Assembly (NCBI GenBank): GCA_965226915.1
Contig: CBDDEJ010000006.1
Coordinates: 62,001 to 126,000, forward strand
Direction of reading: 5' to 3'
Source: Io17-Chloro-G2 sp965226915
GTDB lineage: Bacteria > Chloroflexota > Dehalococcoidia > Lucifugimonadales > UBA3495
Length of the DNA: 64,000 nucleotides
The notes below the pieces were generated by a model. It did not search any database. It was given only the letters and a program-made list of their open reading frames with translations, and was not told where the DNA came from. This document shows positions 52,842-61,829 of this stretch, piece by piece (the first letter of the stretch is position 1; each line of letters begins with the position of its first letter). The position numbers were made by a program, and so were the translations under genes.

Positions 52842-54449
52842 ATGCCTAAAATGACCGGCGGAGAGGCTTTGGCCAAATCCCTGTACCTGGAAGGAGTGCG
52901 GATTATATTCGGATTGCCCGGAGTCCAGCTTTATCACGCGCTGGACGGATTGGCCAAGGAACCGGGGATCCGGTTCATCACCACCCGGCACGAACAGGCT
53001 ACGGCTTACATGGCCGACGGCTATGCCCGCGCCGGAGGCGAAGGCGTCGCAACCTGCTTGATGGTGCCCGGACCGGGGCTACTCAATGCTTCGGCCGCCA
53101 TTGGCACGGCCTATAGCGCATCATCCCCCGTCATGGTGGTTTGCGGGCAGATCGAAAGGGATTTCATCGGGGGAAACCGGGGAATGCTCCATGAGGTCAA
53201 CGATCAAATGGATTCGATCAGGCCTGTCACCAAATTCGCCCGCCGGGCCCTTGATCCGGTGGAGATCCCGGCCATGGTCCACGAAGCCGCCTATCACCTA
53301 AAACATGGCCGTCCTCGCCCGGTGGAGATCGAGGTTCCGCCGGAGACGCTGGCGGAAGTCGCCGATATTGAACTGATAGAGCCGGAATCCCCCCGGCAAC
53401 CCACCGCCAGCGCGGAACAGATAGCCACGGCCTCCCGGATGCTGGCCGAGGCCGCTAACCCGCTGATTTGGGTGGGAGGCGGCGCCATATCGTCCGGGGC
53501 GTCTCAAGCCCTGGTGCAAGTGGCCGAACACCTCCAAGCCCCCGTCGTGATGACTGCTGAAGGCAAGGGCGCCGTCTCAGACAAGCACTATCTGTCGATG
53601 GGCGGGCTATTCATGCGCAACGATGTCATCGGCCAGGCCACTTTCGGCCATGACTTGATCCTTGCAGTGGGCACGCGGCTGGCGACGCCGCAACTGCTGG
53701 AAGGACAAAAGGTCATCCAGATAGACATCGACCCCGAGGAGTTGGGCCGTAACTACTCGGACACCTACGGCATAAACGCCGACGCCCGCCAAACCATGGA
53801 AAGCATCTTCACCGCTCTTTCCGAGAAAATGCCCGCCCGGGAAAGCCGCAAGGCCGAGATAGAAGCGGAGAAAGCCCGGCGCGAAGAGTCCCATGTGACC
53901 GTGGAGCCTCAAAAATCCCTGCTGAACGCCGTCCGCTCGGCCATGCCCGATGACGGCATCTTGATCTCCGGCATGACCCAGCTAGGCTACTACAGCCGCA
54001 GCCACTTCCCGGTGTACGAGCCACGCACCTATCTGACGTCGTCCTACTTTGGCAACCTGGGTTATGCCTACCCCACGGCGTTGGGCGCGAAAGTGGCCCA
54101 GGCTGATAAAGCTGTGGTGGCCCTTTCCGGCGACGGGGGTTTCCTGTTCAACTCTCAGGAGCTCGCCACTGCGGTCCAACACGGCATCAACGCGGTGGTT
54201 GTAATATTCAACGACAACGCCTACGGGAACGTACTGCGGGACCAGCTAACCCGGTTCGAAGGCCGGTCCTACGGCGCCGAGCTGCATAACCCGGACTTCG
54301 TAAAATTGGCCGAGGCTTACGGCGCCCGGGGCGTGAGGGCCCACGGCGCGGTAGAACTGGAGTCGGCGCTGAAAGAGGCGCTAACCGTCGACGCGCCATC
54401 GTTGATAGAAGTGCCCGTGGATCCTATGCCCTATCCATACACGTTGTGA
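52842..54449 (+). CDS. thiamine pyrophosphate-dependent decarboxylase/synthase
   Basis: A 535-residue acetolactate synthase-like TPP enzyme. Catalytic Glu region RHEQATAYMADGYARAGGEG, central FAD/nucleotide-like domain (IWVGGGAISSGASQALVQ), and the TPP-binding GDGGFLFNSQELATAVQHGINAVVVIFNDNAYG (GDG...NN motif) are all present in one chain. Could be a benzoylformate/oxalyl-CoA-type decarboxylase or acetolactate synthase paralogue; biosynthetic ilvB is unlikely since no ilvN is next to it. ATG 52842 follows AAGGAAAAATATT. Confidence 0.92.
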   Translation: MPKMTGGEALAKSLYLEGVRIIFGLPGVQLYHALDGLAKEPGIRFITTRHEQATAYMADGYARAGGEGVATCLMVPGPGLLNASAAIGTAYSASSPVMVVCGQIERDFIGGNRGMLHEVNDQMDSIRPVTKFARRALDPVEIPAMVHEAAYHLKHGRPRPVEIEVPPETLAEVADIELIEPESPRQPTASAEQIATASRMLAEAANPLIWVGGGAISSGASQALVQVAEHLQAPVVMTAEGKGAVSDKHYLSMGGLFMRNDVIGQATFGHDLILAVGTRLATPQLLEGQKVIQIDIDPEELGRNYSDTYGINADARQTMESIFTALSEKMPARESRKAEIEAEKARREESHVTVEPQKSLLNAVRSAMPDDGILISGMTQLGYYSRSHFPVYEPRTYLTSSYFGNLGYAYPTALGAKVAQADKAVVALSGDGGFLFNSQELATAVQHGINAVVVIFNDNAYGNVLRDQLTRFEGRSYGAELHNPDFVKLAEAYGARGVRAHGAVELESALKEALTVDAPSLIEVPVDPMPYPYTL

Positions 54450-54460
54450 TCGCAGATCAG

Positions 54461-54639
54461 CTAGAAACTCGGACGGAAACCCCGATTCTCCCCAAGTCGT
54501 CGTTTTCTTAACGTCAATTATCGATGTAACAGTGGGTTCTTGAACCGTATTACAGACACTATCATGTCACATAAGACTATAATACGTCTGTCTGGCGTAG
54601 CGCGAAACCCGGCCAATGGCTTTCCGGCCAGACTTCTAG
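54461..54639 (-). repeat. 179-bp CTAG-ended MITE-like repeat, copy 4
   Basis: Ends 7 bp before the start codon of the hydroxyacid dehydrogenase gene, so that gene has no native upstream DNA left between repeat and ATG. This copy has the most changes in the middle (AACGTCAATTATCG in place of AGCGACGATTGTCG). Confidence 0.88.
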
Positions 54640-54646
54640 GTTCATC

Positions 54647-55657
54647 ATGGACAAGATGATTTCAAAAGAGTTGTTCGTCGTATTGGGGATACCTCCAACG
54701 ATGCGTGATTTGATTGGCGAGCAGAATCTGGAGAAATTGTCGGAAGCTCATCCTCAGGTACATGTCGAACGATCATACGACAGAGATCAGTTTGCCATGT
54801 TGGTGAAGCAAGCCGATGCTGCAATAATTCAGGCCGATTTTAAGTTCCCACCGGAGGTCTTCAAGCCAGAATCTAAGCTCCGCTGGATTCAGTGTACCGC
54901 CGCGGGCGTAGATCGGGTTTTGACCTCAGAGTTGATTGCCGCCGAGCAAGTGATGATGACATCTTCAAAAGGGCCGCTGGGCTCGCTCATGGCCGAACAC
55001 GCCGTGATGTTGATGCTGGCTTTGGCGAGAGATCTACGGGGATATATGAAAAGCCAGTCCGACCACTTCTGGAGCCGGTCGGACTATGATGTTCCGTTTA
55101 TGAGCCAGATGCTGGGGAAGACCATCGCCATCCTGGGCGTGGGTAGTTTAGGCGGGAGCCTTGCCCGTATCTGCAAAGTTGGATTCGGCATGAAGGTTCT
55201 GGGTATGACCCACTCTAGCAGCGGTAATCCTGACATTGACCGTTATTTCCAACGATTTGAGCTCATGGGTGTCTTAGCCGAGGCCGATATTGTCGCCCTT
55301 TGTCTGCCGAGAACACCCGCCACCGAAAAAATCATCGATGGAGAGGCACTGGCAGCCATGAAACCAACGGCGTACCTCATAAACGTGGCCCGCAGAGGTT
55401 TGGTGGACGAAGAGGCCTTGATTCTTGCCCTGGAGGACGCCAGTATTGCCGGCGCCGGTCTCGATACGACAAGCGTGGAACCATTACCACAGGATAGCCC
55501 TTTATGGTCTTTGCCCAACGTGATCATTACACCTCACGTTAGCCCCGGGACCGATGGATTCGGTAAAAGCATGGTTGACTTTTGGAGTGAGAATATCCGC
55601 CTATTTGCGGAGGAAGAGCCGCTTATCGCCGTAGTGGACCGCCACTCGGAATACTGA
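54647..55657 (+). CDS. D-2-hydroxyacid dehydrogenase
   Basis: A 336-residue D-isomer-specific 2-hydroxyacid dehydrogenase. KTIAILGVGSLGGSLARICK is the NAD-binding glycine loop; INVARRGLVDEEALILALED, the Arg and catalytic Glu lie in the usual places, and VIITPHVSPGTDG gives the catalytic His. ATG 54647 lies right after the repeat; ATG 54656 (MISKELFV) is possible. It follows the TPP enzyme and may reduce or oxidise its 2-oxoacid product. Confidence 0.92.
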   Translation: MDKMISKELFVVLGIPPTMRDLIGEQNLEKLSEAHPQVHVERSYDRDQFAMLVKQADAAIIQADFKFPPEVFKPESKLRWIQCTAAGVDRVLTSELIAAEQVMMTSSKGPLGSLMAEHAVMLMLALARDLRGYMKSQSDHFWSRSDYDVPFMSQMLGKTIAILGVGSLGGSLARICKVGFGMKVLGMTHSSSGNPDIDRYFQRFELMGVLAEADIVALCLPRTPATEKIIDGEALAAMKPTAYLINVARRGLVDEEALILALEDASIAGAGLDTTSVEPLPQDSPLWSLPNVIITPHVSPGTDGFGKSMVDFWSENIRLFAEEEPLIAVVDRHSEY

Positions 55658-55701
55658 TCCGCCCTGTGCAAGGGCTCACCATCGTCATGGATTAGAATCC
55701 G

Positions 55702-55850
55702 ATGCCAATGAGGAACTATATGGTTTCCTGGGAAGAGCGCGCGAACCTGCTTGGATCAGAATCGCAAAAGTTCCACCAATACCTGAGCGAATTGCCAGAC
55801 GAAGCCTGGACCAAGCAAAGCGCTTGCGATTTGTGGCGCTGCCATAATCC
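55702..55850 (+). pseudogene. DinB/maleylpyruvate isomerase-like N-terminal fragment
   Basis: MVSWEERANLLGSESQKFHQYLSELPDEAWTKQSACDLW matches the first helix of mycothiol-dependent maleylpyruvate isomerase/DinB_2-type proteins (the W..pSAC.lW pattern). After about 55850 the frame loses all family character and ends at 55884. The remainder may have been lost with the rearrangement that brought the IS66-like element 200 bp away. Confidence 0.55.
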
Positions 55851-55884
55851 ACCTCCAATCAATAATTCAACCAAGTCTATTTAA

Positions 55885-56053
55885 GGCTATCTAATGGATT
55901 CCATACTGCTTGATTCTTTTGCCATAGTATTGCGAATCATAATAAGTGTCAAGATTAGTGGTAAGCATCAAGAAATTAATGCATCTATCACCATGTCGCA
56001 ATATATGACCTATTATCATTGTCACGATGATGGAATCACGCTTGGCCGTGCCC
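55885..56053. other. AT-rich spacer before the IS
   Basis: AT-rich sequence unlike its surroundings, without a supported gene. Its last 8 bases, CCGTGCCC, are the left target duplication of the IS66-like element. Confidence 0.4.
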
Positions 56054-57484
56054 GAAACTGTTCAGAGTTGAGGGGAAGTGAGCAACCGGCGGCATTCCAG
56101 GAGGGGATTGAGACCTCTGGCCCGCCAGGTGCCAAAGAAGGATGCCAAGGTCATCTTGCTGTCGGCGCCCTGCCCTGAGCGGGCGCCGCCGCTGATCTTG
56201 CGACTGGTTACCAGATGCCGCAGGCTCCGCTCGGCGGCGTTGTTGTCTGAGGGCACGGCTGGGTCCGACACGAAGACAAACAGTTCCTTGATGAACCGTT
56301 CCATGCGCCGGCAGAGCTTGGCCTGAACCGCCAGGGGATCTTTAAGGAAAGGCCGCGCCAAGACCATTAGTTTCTCCTCCAGCATTAGCTGGGTGCGATG
56401 GCCTGGCTGGGCTCGGGGAAGGACCGAGGCCTTGGCCTCCGTGTAGACCTGGTGAACCGCCTCGGCCCACTGAGCCAGCCCAGCGTCTTCTGGGTACAAC
56501 CCTTTCAGGTCATGGATATCCCGCAGCAGATGAGCCCAGCACCGTTGCTTCAGGCCCGGGTAGTGGTTATAGGCCGCGTAGAAATCACTGACCAACACTC
56601 CGCTGAAGGAGAAATCCAGCACCTCATCCACCACCCCCTTATCCCGACCCCGACGCAGGAAGTATCGTTCGCTGGGAGTGCTGAAGGTCCAAACATAGCC
56701 GTTGCTCCCGTCCTGGCGCCAGCCGGTTTCGTCGCCCTGCACCACGGGACTGGCGCGGACTTGCTCGAGCACCTCTCGCACCGCCGTCTCAGCCTGACGG
56801 GCTACTCCATGGACGGCCTCGACGATGGCGCCAACACTCAGGTGCAACTGATGGACGCTCTCCAGGTACCATTGGATGATTCTTATGGGCAACCGTCCCT
56901 CCTCCCGCAGGGTCACCATCAGGCTTACCAGATTGACCCCCAGGCGCTGCTGGCCCAGAACCACCCCCTGCAGGGCCTCTTTGGGCAGCCGGCGCCGCTG
57001 GCATACCGGACAGATGCGGGCTACCAGGGCGTGCTCGGTCACTTCTACCGGAGCCACCGGTAGCTCAATGACTTCCCGAGTTCGCTGTACCCATCCGCCG
57101 TTCAGGTGAGTCCCGCAGTCGGGACAGACCGCCACGGCATGCTCCACCCGCCGGGTAGGAGTCATGCGCTGGCGGGCGAAGCCATGGCGGCGCGGCTTTC
57201 TGGGCTCCTTTTTCTCCGGCGCTTGCCGGCTGGAGTGCGGCTGATTACCCGGCATCCCCGACGACCCGCGCCGGTTGGGACGGGATTCCAGAACCCCAAT
57301 CCGCCTTTGCAAATCGGCAATGACTGCCCGCTGGCCGGCAATTATCTCCAGCAGAGTTTCGCCACTCGCCGCGTTCAGGTCTAGTTCAGTGTCCACCTCC
57401 CTGGTATGCCACAACTCCCCCGGCCATGCCAGCGTTTTTCCAACGGCTTTGAGCCAATTCACCTCATCAAGTCTGAACAGTTAC
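56054..57484 (-). mobile_element. IS66-like insertion sequence (single-gene type)
   Basis: 1431 bp. Ends carry the inverted repeat AAACTGTTCAGAGTTGA / TAACTGTTCAGACTTGA, the right end starting in GTAA as in IS66. An exact 8-bp target duplication CCGTGCCC flanks it (56046-56053 and 57485-57492). It holds one intact transposase gene and no tnpA/tnpB accessory genes, as in the ISBst12 subgroup. The perfect ends and gene suggest recent arrival. Confidence 0.93.
56062..57462 (-). CDS. IS66-like transposase
   Basis: A complete 466-residue IS66 (TnpC-type) transposase. N-terminal leucine zipper-like helix (LLEIIAGQRAVIADLQRRIGVLE), zinc-finger-like CPDCGTHLNG and CPVCQRRRLP, then the DDE domain with VVQGDETGW (Asp), VLVSDFYAAYN (Asp) and PSDNNAAERSLRHLVTSRKISGG (Glu in NAAE). 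ATG 57462 and stop 56062 lie just inside the ends. Confidence 0.94.
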   Translation of the reverse strand: MNWLKAVGKTLAWPGELWHTREVDTELDLNAASGETLLEIIAGQRAVIADLQRRIGVLESRPNRRGSSGMPGNQPHSSRQAPEKKEPRKPRRHGFARQRMTPTRRVEHAVAVCPDCGTHLNGGWVQRTREVIELPVAPVEVTEHALVARICPVCQRRRLPKEALQGVVLGQQRLGVNLVSLMVTLREEGRLPIRIIQWYLESVHQLHLSVGAIVEAVHGVARQAETAVREVLEQVRASPVVQGDETGWRQDGSNGYVWTFSTPSERYFLRRGRDKGVVDEVLDFSFSGVLVSDFYAAYNHYPGLKQRCWAHLLRDIHDLKGLYPEDAGLAQWAEAVHQVYTEAKASVLPRAQPGHRTQLMLEEKLMVLARPFLKDPLAVQAKLCRRMERFIKELFVFVSDPAVPSDNNAAERSLRHLVTSRKISGGARSGQGADSKMTLASFFGTWRARGLNPLLECRRLLTSPQL

Positions 57485-57661
57485 CCGTGCCCGTGATGTT
57501 CTAAACACGGCCGGCACAATATGACAGGGATGGGGTGGAGGGTGGATGAGCTTAAAATTAAATATACCCACCCAACCACCGTTGAAAACGCTAAGCCCCT
57601 ATGCTAACGTTAGCCACCGGTCCAGATGTCCTGCCAACAGGCATTCCACCATGGAGATTGT

Positions 57662-59458
57662 TTGACCTCATTCCGGTTTTCGCCCAATCCGAATCAGGCT
57701 GATCAGGTTGACTGGCAGCCTTGGGGAAACGACGCCTTCGACCGGGCCCAGGCCGAGAATAAACCTGTGTTGCTGTCTATCTCAGCCGTTTGGTGCTACT
57801 GGTGCCACGTCATGGACGAAACAACCTATTCGGACCCGGACGTGGCCAAATTTCTGAACGACAACTATGTTGCCGTGCGGGTGGACAGCGACCAACGGCC
57901 CGACATCAATTCCCGATACAACGTTGGCGGCTGGCCCACTACCGCGTTCTTGACCGGCCACGGCGGGATCATCGGCGGCGCGACCTACCTGCCGGCGGAC
58001 CAGTTCATGGCCATGATGGGAGAGATCCAGCAGGCCTACGCCGAGGACCGACCCCGGTTATATGAGCAGGCTAGAGAGATGCACCGCCACCGCCGGGATA
58101 CGGCAGCCCGGGGCGCGGCCGGACCCGAAGTTGAAGAGGCCTTAGTCGATCAGGCCGCCCGGGTGGTGGCGGGCGCATATGATTCCGCAAACGGCGGCTT
58201 CGGCAACCAACCAAAATTCCCCAACTTCCCAGTGATTCAATTCGTTATCCATTTGGCGCGCACCACCAGGGAGCCCTTCTATCGGGCGATGCTGGAAAAA
58301 ACGTTAGACCGGATGGCGGAATCCCCTCTCAACGACCAGGAAGAAGGCGGTTTCTTCCGGCATTGCGCCGCTTCAGATTGGGGAGATCCTCAATGGGAAA
58401 AGCTGCTGGAAGACAACGTGGGCCTAGCGCAGGTGTATCTGGACGCCGGATTCTTGATGGACCGGGATGATTATTGCCGCGTGGCTTCCCGAACCATCGA
58501 TTACATCATGGAGCACCTGTTCGACAACGCGGCACCCGGTTATCACGGAAGCCAGGGCGCCCATTCTGAATATTTCTCCCAGCCTTTAGAATCGCGCCGG
58601 GAACAAACCAGGCCGCGGGTGGACCCGTCTTGCTACACCAGCGGCAACGCCCAGGCGGTGGCGCTTCTTCTCGACGCAGCTTGGCGGTTGGAGCGGCCGG
58701 AGTTGGGAGAGACAGCCCTCCAAGTATTGGGCGCCATGGATGACACGGCTCAATCTGGCGATGTGGGCCACATGTTCGACCGGTCAGGGGTGTATGGCCC
58801 GGCAGGATTGCTACTGGATTGGGCCCATCTAGTGAACGCTCACCTTTCGGCCTATGCCTACACCAACCTGGAAAGCTATTTGGACCGGGCAACCGGCCTG
58901 GCAAACGGGATGCTGGAACGGTTCTTCGACCAGCAAGATGGCGGGTTCTTTGATATTGAACAGGAAGACAACCCGGTTGGGCATCTGGAGATTCGGGAGA
59001 AGCCGCTTCCCGACAATACTGCGGCGGTGTTGGCCCTCTTGAAGCTTCACCAGGTGACGCGGAACGACGACTATCGCCAGGTTGCTGAGACGACGCTTAG
59101 CGCCTTCGTCCAAACCTACCGGGAGTACGGCGAGTTCGCCGCCCCTTTCGGTGTGGCCGTTCATCGACTGAAACATACGCCCGTGGAGGTGACGGTGGAG
59201 GGTACGCGCGGGGACCTCGGCGCCACGGCCATGTTAAAGGCCGCCTACCGGCTCGATTGCCCCAACTTGGAGGTCAAACCCATACCTGCGGAAGAAGCCG
59301 GAATCGCGGCTCAGGCCCATGTTTGCTTGGACACTCTTTGTCTCCCTACCGTCAGCGACCCCGGCGAATTGGCGGAAGCCGTGGCGAATATGTCCGGCCC
59401 CAGTCTGTTCGGCGACAGCCCGTTGGAAAACATCTTCGAAAAATTCTCCGGGATTTAG
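57662..59458 (+). CDS. DUF255 thioredoxin-domain protein (YyaL/SPATA20-like)
   Basis: A ~598-residue protein. The N-terminal thioredoxin-like domain has VDWQPWGNDAFDRAQAENKPVLLSISAVWCYWCHVMDETTY with an ordinary CxxC (not UGA). The cis-Pro loop is NVGGWPTTAFL. The remaining ~430 residues are an (alpha/alpha) barrel like that of N-acylglucosamine epimerases. Function unproven; a redox role is suggested. TTG 57662 with GGAGA upstream is preferred over ATG 57626. Located between the IS and aspS. Confidence 0.88.
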   Translation: MTSFRFSPNPNQADQVDWQPWGNDAFDRAQAENKPVLLSISAVWCYWCHVMDETTYSDPDVAKFLNDNYVAVRVDSDQRPDINSRYNVGGWPTTAFLTGHGGIIGGATYLPADQFMAMMGEIQQAYAEDRPRLYEQAREMHRHRRDTAARGAAGPEVEEALVDQAARVVAGAYDSANGGFGNQPKFPNFPVIQFVIHLARTTREPFYRAMLEKTLDRMAESPLNDQEEGGFFRHCAASDWGDPQWEKLLEDNVGLAQVYLDAGFLMDRDDYCRVASRTIDYIMEHLFDNAAPGYHGSQGAHSEYFSQPLESRREQTRPRVDPSCYTSGNAQAVALLLDAAWRLERPELGETALQVLGAMDDTAQSGDVGHMFDRSGVYGPAGLLLDWAHLVNAHLSAYAYTNLESYLDRATGLANGMLERFFDQQDGGFFDIEQEDNPVGHLEIREKPLPDNTAAVLALLKLHQVTRNDDYRQVAETTLSAFVQTYREYGEFAAPFGVAVHRLKHTPVEVTVEGTRGDLGATAMLKAAYRLDCPNLEVKPIPAEEAGIAAQAHVCLDTLCLPTVSDPGELAEAVANMSGPSLFGDSPLENIFEKFSGI

Positions 59459-59621
59459 CCGCAAAGCCGCGTTTGTCAGCGGACCGGCAACCGGACTGCC
59501 CTTTGGTCCATTTAAACCCGGCTGTCGGCGGCGCCAAACACCTTGTGTCATCGGCGCGGCGCCGCTAACCTGAATATAACTTCGCTTTTAAAGCGCTCGA
59601 ATCAAAGTCTTCATTTGGAGT

Positions 59622-61418
59622 ATGCCTGTGTTAAAGTCCGCGGATTGCGGCGCCCTCCGGGAAGCCCAGATCGACACCAAACAGGTGCTTGCCGGTTGGG
59701 TAGACGGGAGGCGGGACCACGGGGGAATCATCTTCGTAGACCTGCGCGACCGGTCTGGGGTCGTTCAAGTCGTTTTCAATCCTGAATTGTCTCCCGACGC
59801 CTACAAATTGGCCGAAAACCTAAGATCCGAATGGGTAGTGGAGATCCGCGGGAAGGTCCAGCGGCGCCCGCCAGACACGGATAATCCCTTGATGGCCACT
59901 GGGACCATCGAAGTCGTCGCCGACCAGGTAGTAGTCCACAACCAATCTTTAACGCCGCCCTTTTATATCAATGAGGATTCCGGGGCTGACGAGAGCCTGC
60001 GTTTGCGGTACAGGTATCTGGACCTGCGCCGCCCGTCCATGCTCAGGAACCTTAGACTGCGGCACAACGTAGTGAAATACATCAGAGATTTCCTGAGCGA
60101 CCGGGACTTCATCGAGATCGAGACGCCGATTTTGATCAAAAGCACTCCGGAAGGCGCCAGGGATTTCTTGGTTCCCAGCAGGCGCCACCCCGGCAACTTC
60201 TACGCTCTGCCCCAGTCGCCCCAGCAGATGAAACAATTATTGATGGTTTCCGGCGTGGAGCGGTATTTCCAGATCGCCCGCTGTTTCCGCGACGAAGACA
60301 TGCGGGCCGACCGGCAACCGGAATTCACCCAGCTCGACCTGGAAATGAGCTTCGTCGAGGAAGAGGACATCCTGCAGCTTACTGAGGAGTTGTACACCGG
60401 ACTGGTGGCCCAGGTGAGTCCCGGCAAGCGCGTCATCACCCCCTTCCCCCGTTTATCCTATGCCGAAGCTATGGACCGTTATGGAAGCGATAAGCCAGAC
60501 CTGCGCTTCGAGATGACGATGACCGATGTAAGCGAACTGGCCGGCGGGACCGAGTTCCGGGTGTTCACCTCCACCATCGGTTCAGGAGGCATAGTAAAGG
60601 GGTTCGTGATTCCCGGATGCGGGTCCTATACACAGTCTGAGATGCGCCAACTTGAAGATACCGCCAAGGAAACCGGAGCGGCTGGACTGGCCCATGTCAG
60701 GTATCGCGGATCGGGCGATCTTTCCAGTCTCACGGACGAGGACGTGGTGCTGTCTTCAGGACTGCGAATGCCGCTGGAATGGAGCATCAGGCTGGCGTCG
60801 CAAATGGGCGCCAAACCGGGAGACGCCATCTTGTTGATGGCGGGGAATCCCAAGCCAGCCAACCAATGGCTCAGCGTGATGCGGAGCCACATGGGCGAAA
60901 GTTTAGGACTGGCGGACGAAGACCTTTTGGCATTCGCATTCGTAACCGCGTTCCCCCTGTTTGAGTGGGACCAGGACGGAAACCGGTGGGACCCATCTCA
61001 TCATCCCTTCACGTCGCCGGCAGATGGCGAAGAAGACCAACTCTACGGCGACGACTTGGGCAGCATGAAATCCAAAGCCTACGACCTGGTTTGCAACGGG
61101 TCGGAGCTCGCCAGCGGTAGTATCCGCATACACCGAAGGAGCTTGCAGGAAAAAATATTCCAGATTTTGGGCTACAGCCAAGAGTCTATGGACCAGCTTT
61201 TCGGCCAGATACTGGAAGCCTTCGAGTACGGCGCGCCGCCCCACGGCGGAATCGCCCCCGGAATCGACCGTCTGGTGGCTATATTGTCTGGCACGACTTC
61301 AATCAGGGACGTGATCGCTTTCCCAAAGACCCAAAGCGGCAACGACCTGTTGTTCGGCGCCCCGGCCCCCGTGGACCCGGACCAATTGAAGGATCTTTCT
61401 ATCCGGATTGACCAATAA
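59622..61418 (+). CDS. aspS: aspartyl-tRNA synthetase
   Basis: A 598-residue class II synthetase of the bacterial type with GAD insertion. N-terminal OB-fold (VLAGWVDGRRDHGGIIFVDLRDRSG); motif 2 YFQIARCFRDEDMRADRQPEFTQLDLEMSF; motif 3 GIAPGIDRLVAIL. Bacterial-type length suggests it is either discriminating or tRNA-Asn-charging as well. No gatCAB in the window to decide. ATG 59622 follows TTTGGAGTATG region. Followed by a strong terminator. Confidence 0.97.
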   Translation: MPVLKSADCGALREAQIDTKQVLAGWVDGRRDHGGIIFVDLRDRSGVVQVVFNPELSPDAYKLAENLRSEWVVEIRGKVQRRPPDTDNPLMATGTIEVVADQVVVHNQSLTPPFYINEDSGADESLRLRYRYLDLRRPSMLRNLRLRHNVVKYIRDFLSDRDFIEIETPILIKSTPEGARDFLVPSRRHPGNFYALPQSPQQMKQLLMVSGVERYFQIARCFRDEDMRADRQPEFTQLDLEMSFVEEEDILQLTEELYTGLVAQVSPGKRVITPFPRLSYAEAMDRYGSDKPDLRFEMTMTDVSELAGGTEFRVFTSTIGSGGIVKGFVIPGCGSYTQSEMRQLEDTAKETGAAGLAHVRYRGSGDLSSLTDEDVVLSSGLRMPLEWSIRLASQMGAKPGDAILLMAGNPKPANQWLSVMRSHMGESLGLADEDLLAFAFVTAFPLFEWDQDGNRWDPSHHPFTSPADGEEDQLYGDDLGSMKSKAYDLVCNGSELASGSIRIHRRSLQEKIFQILGYSQESMDQLFGQILEAFEYGAPPHGGIAPGIDRLVAILSGTTSIRDVIAFPKTQSGNDLLFGAPAPVDPDQLKDLSIRIDQ

Positions 61419-61440
61419 CGTTTCCCCTGAGATAGCCAAG

Positions 61441-61480
61441 AACCCCCAACCTTTCTCGTCTAAAGTTGGGGGTTTCCAAT
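61441..61480 (+). terminator. rho-independent terminator after aspS
   Basis: AACCCCCAAC / GTTGGGGGTT 10-bp stem at 61441-61474, then TCCAATTTT. It lies 23 bp after the aspS stop. Confidence 0.85.
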
Positions 61481-61511
61481 TTTCCGTCAAGAAACCCAGA
61501 GATCGGGACCC

Positions 61512-61690
61512 CTAGAAACTCGGACGGAAACCCCGATTCTCTCCAAGCTGCCGTTTTCTTAGCGACGATTATCGATGTAACAGTGGGTTCTTGAACCGTA
61601 TTACAGATACTATCATGCCACATAAGACTATAATACGTCTGTCTGGCGTAGCCCGAAACCCGGCCAATGGCTTTCCGGCCAGACCTCTAG
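61512..61690 (-). repeat. 179-bp CTAG-ended MITE-like repeat, copy 5
   Basis: Abuts the 3' end of the glutamine synthetase gene: its last CTAG ends one base before the TAG stop codon (plus strand 61692-61694). The end of the repeat and the neighbouring gene end are together part of the tandem duplication at 61682-61829. Confidence 0.9.
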
Positions 61691-61829
61691 ACTACCTCCC
61701 GGTGGCGGCGCCGCAGACGGTGTCCAAGATGAGCCTGGTCACCAAGTACGGGTCGCAGACCTCTAGACTACCTCCCGGTGGCGGCGCCGCAGAGTCCAAG
61801 ATGAGCCTGGTCACCAAGTACGGGTCGCA
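61682..61829. repeat. tandem duplication across repeat end and glnII 3' end
   Basis: Two near-identical units of 76 bp (61682-61757) and 72 bp (61758-61829). Each begins with GACCTCTAG, the end of the 179-bp repeat, and continues into the glutamine synthetase tail. The duplication must postdate the repeat insertion. Unit two lacks four bases. Confidence 0.85.

Noticed and set aside
57662..59458. Selenocysteine in the DUF255 thioredoxin protein
   Set aside because: Its CxxC (CYWC) is written with ordinary Cys codons.
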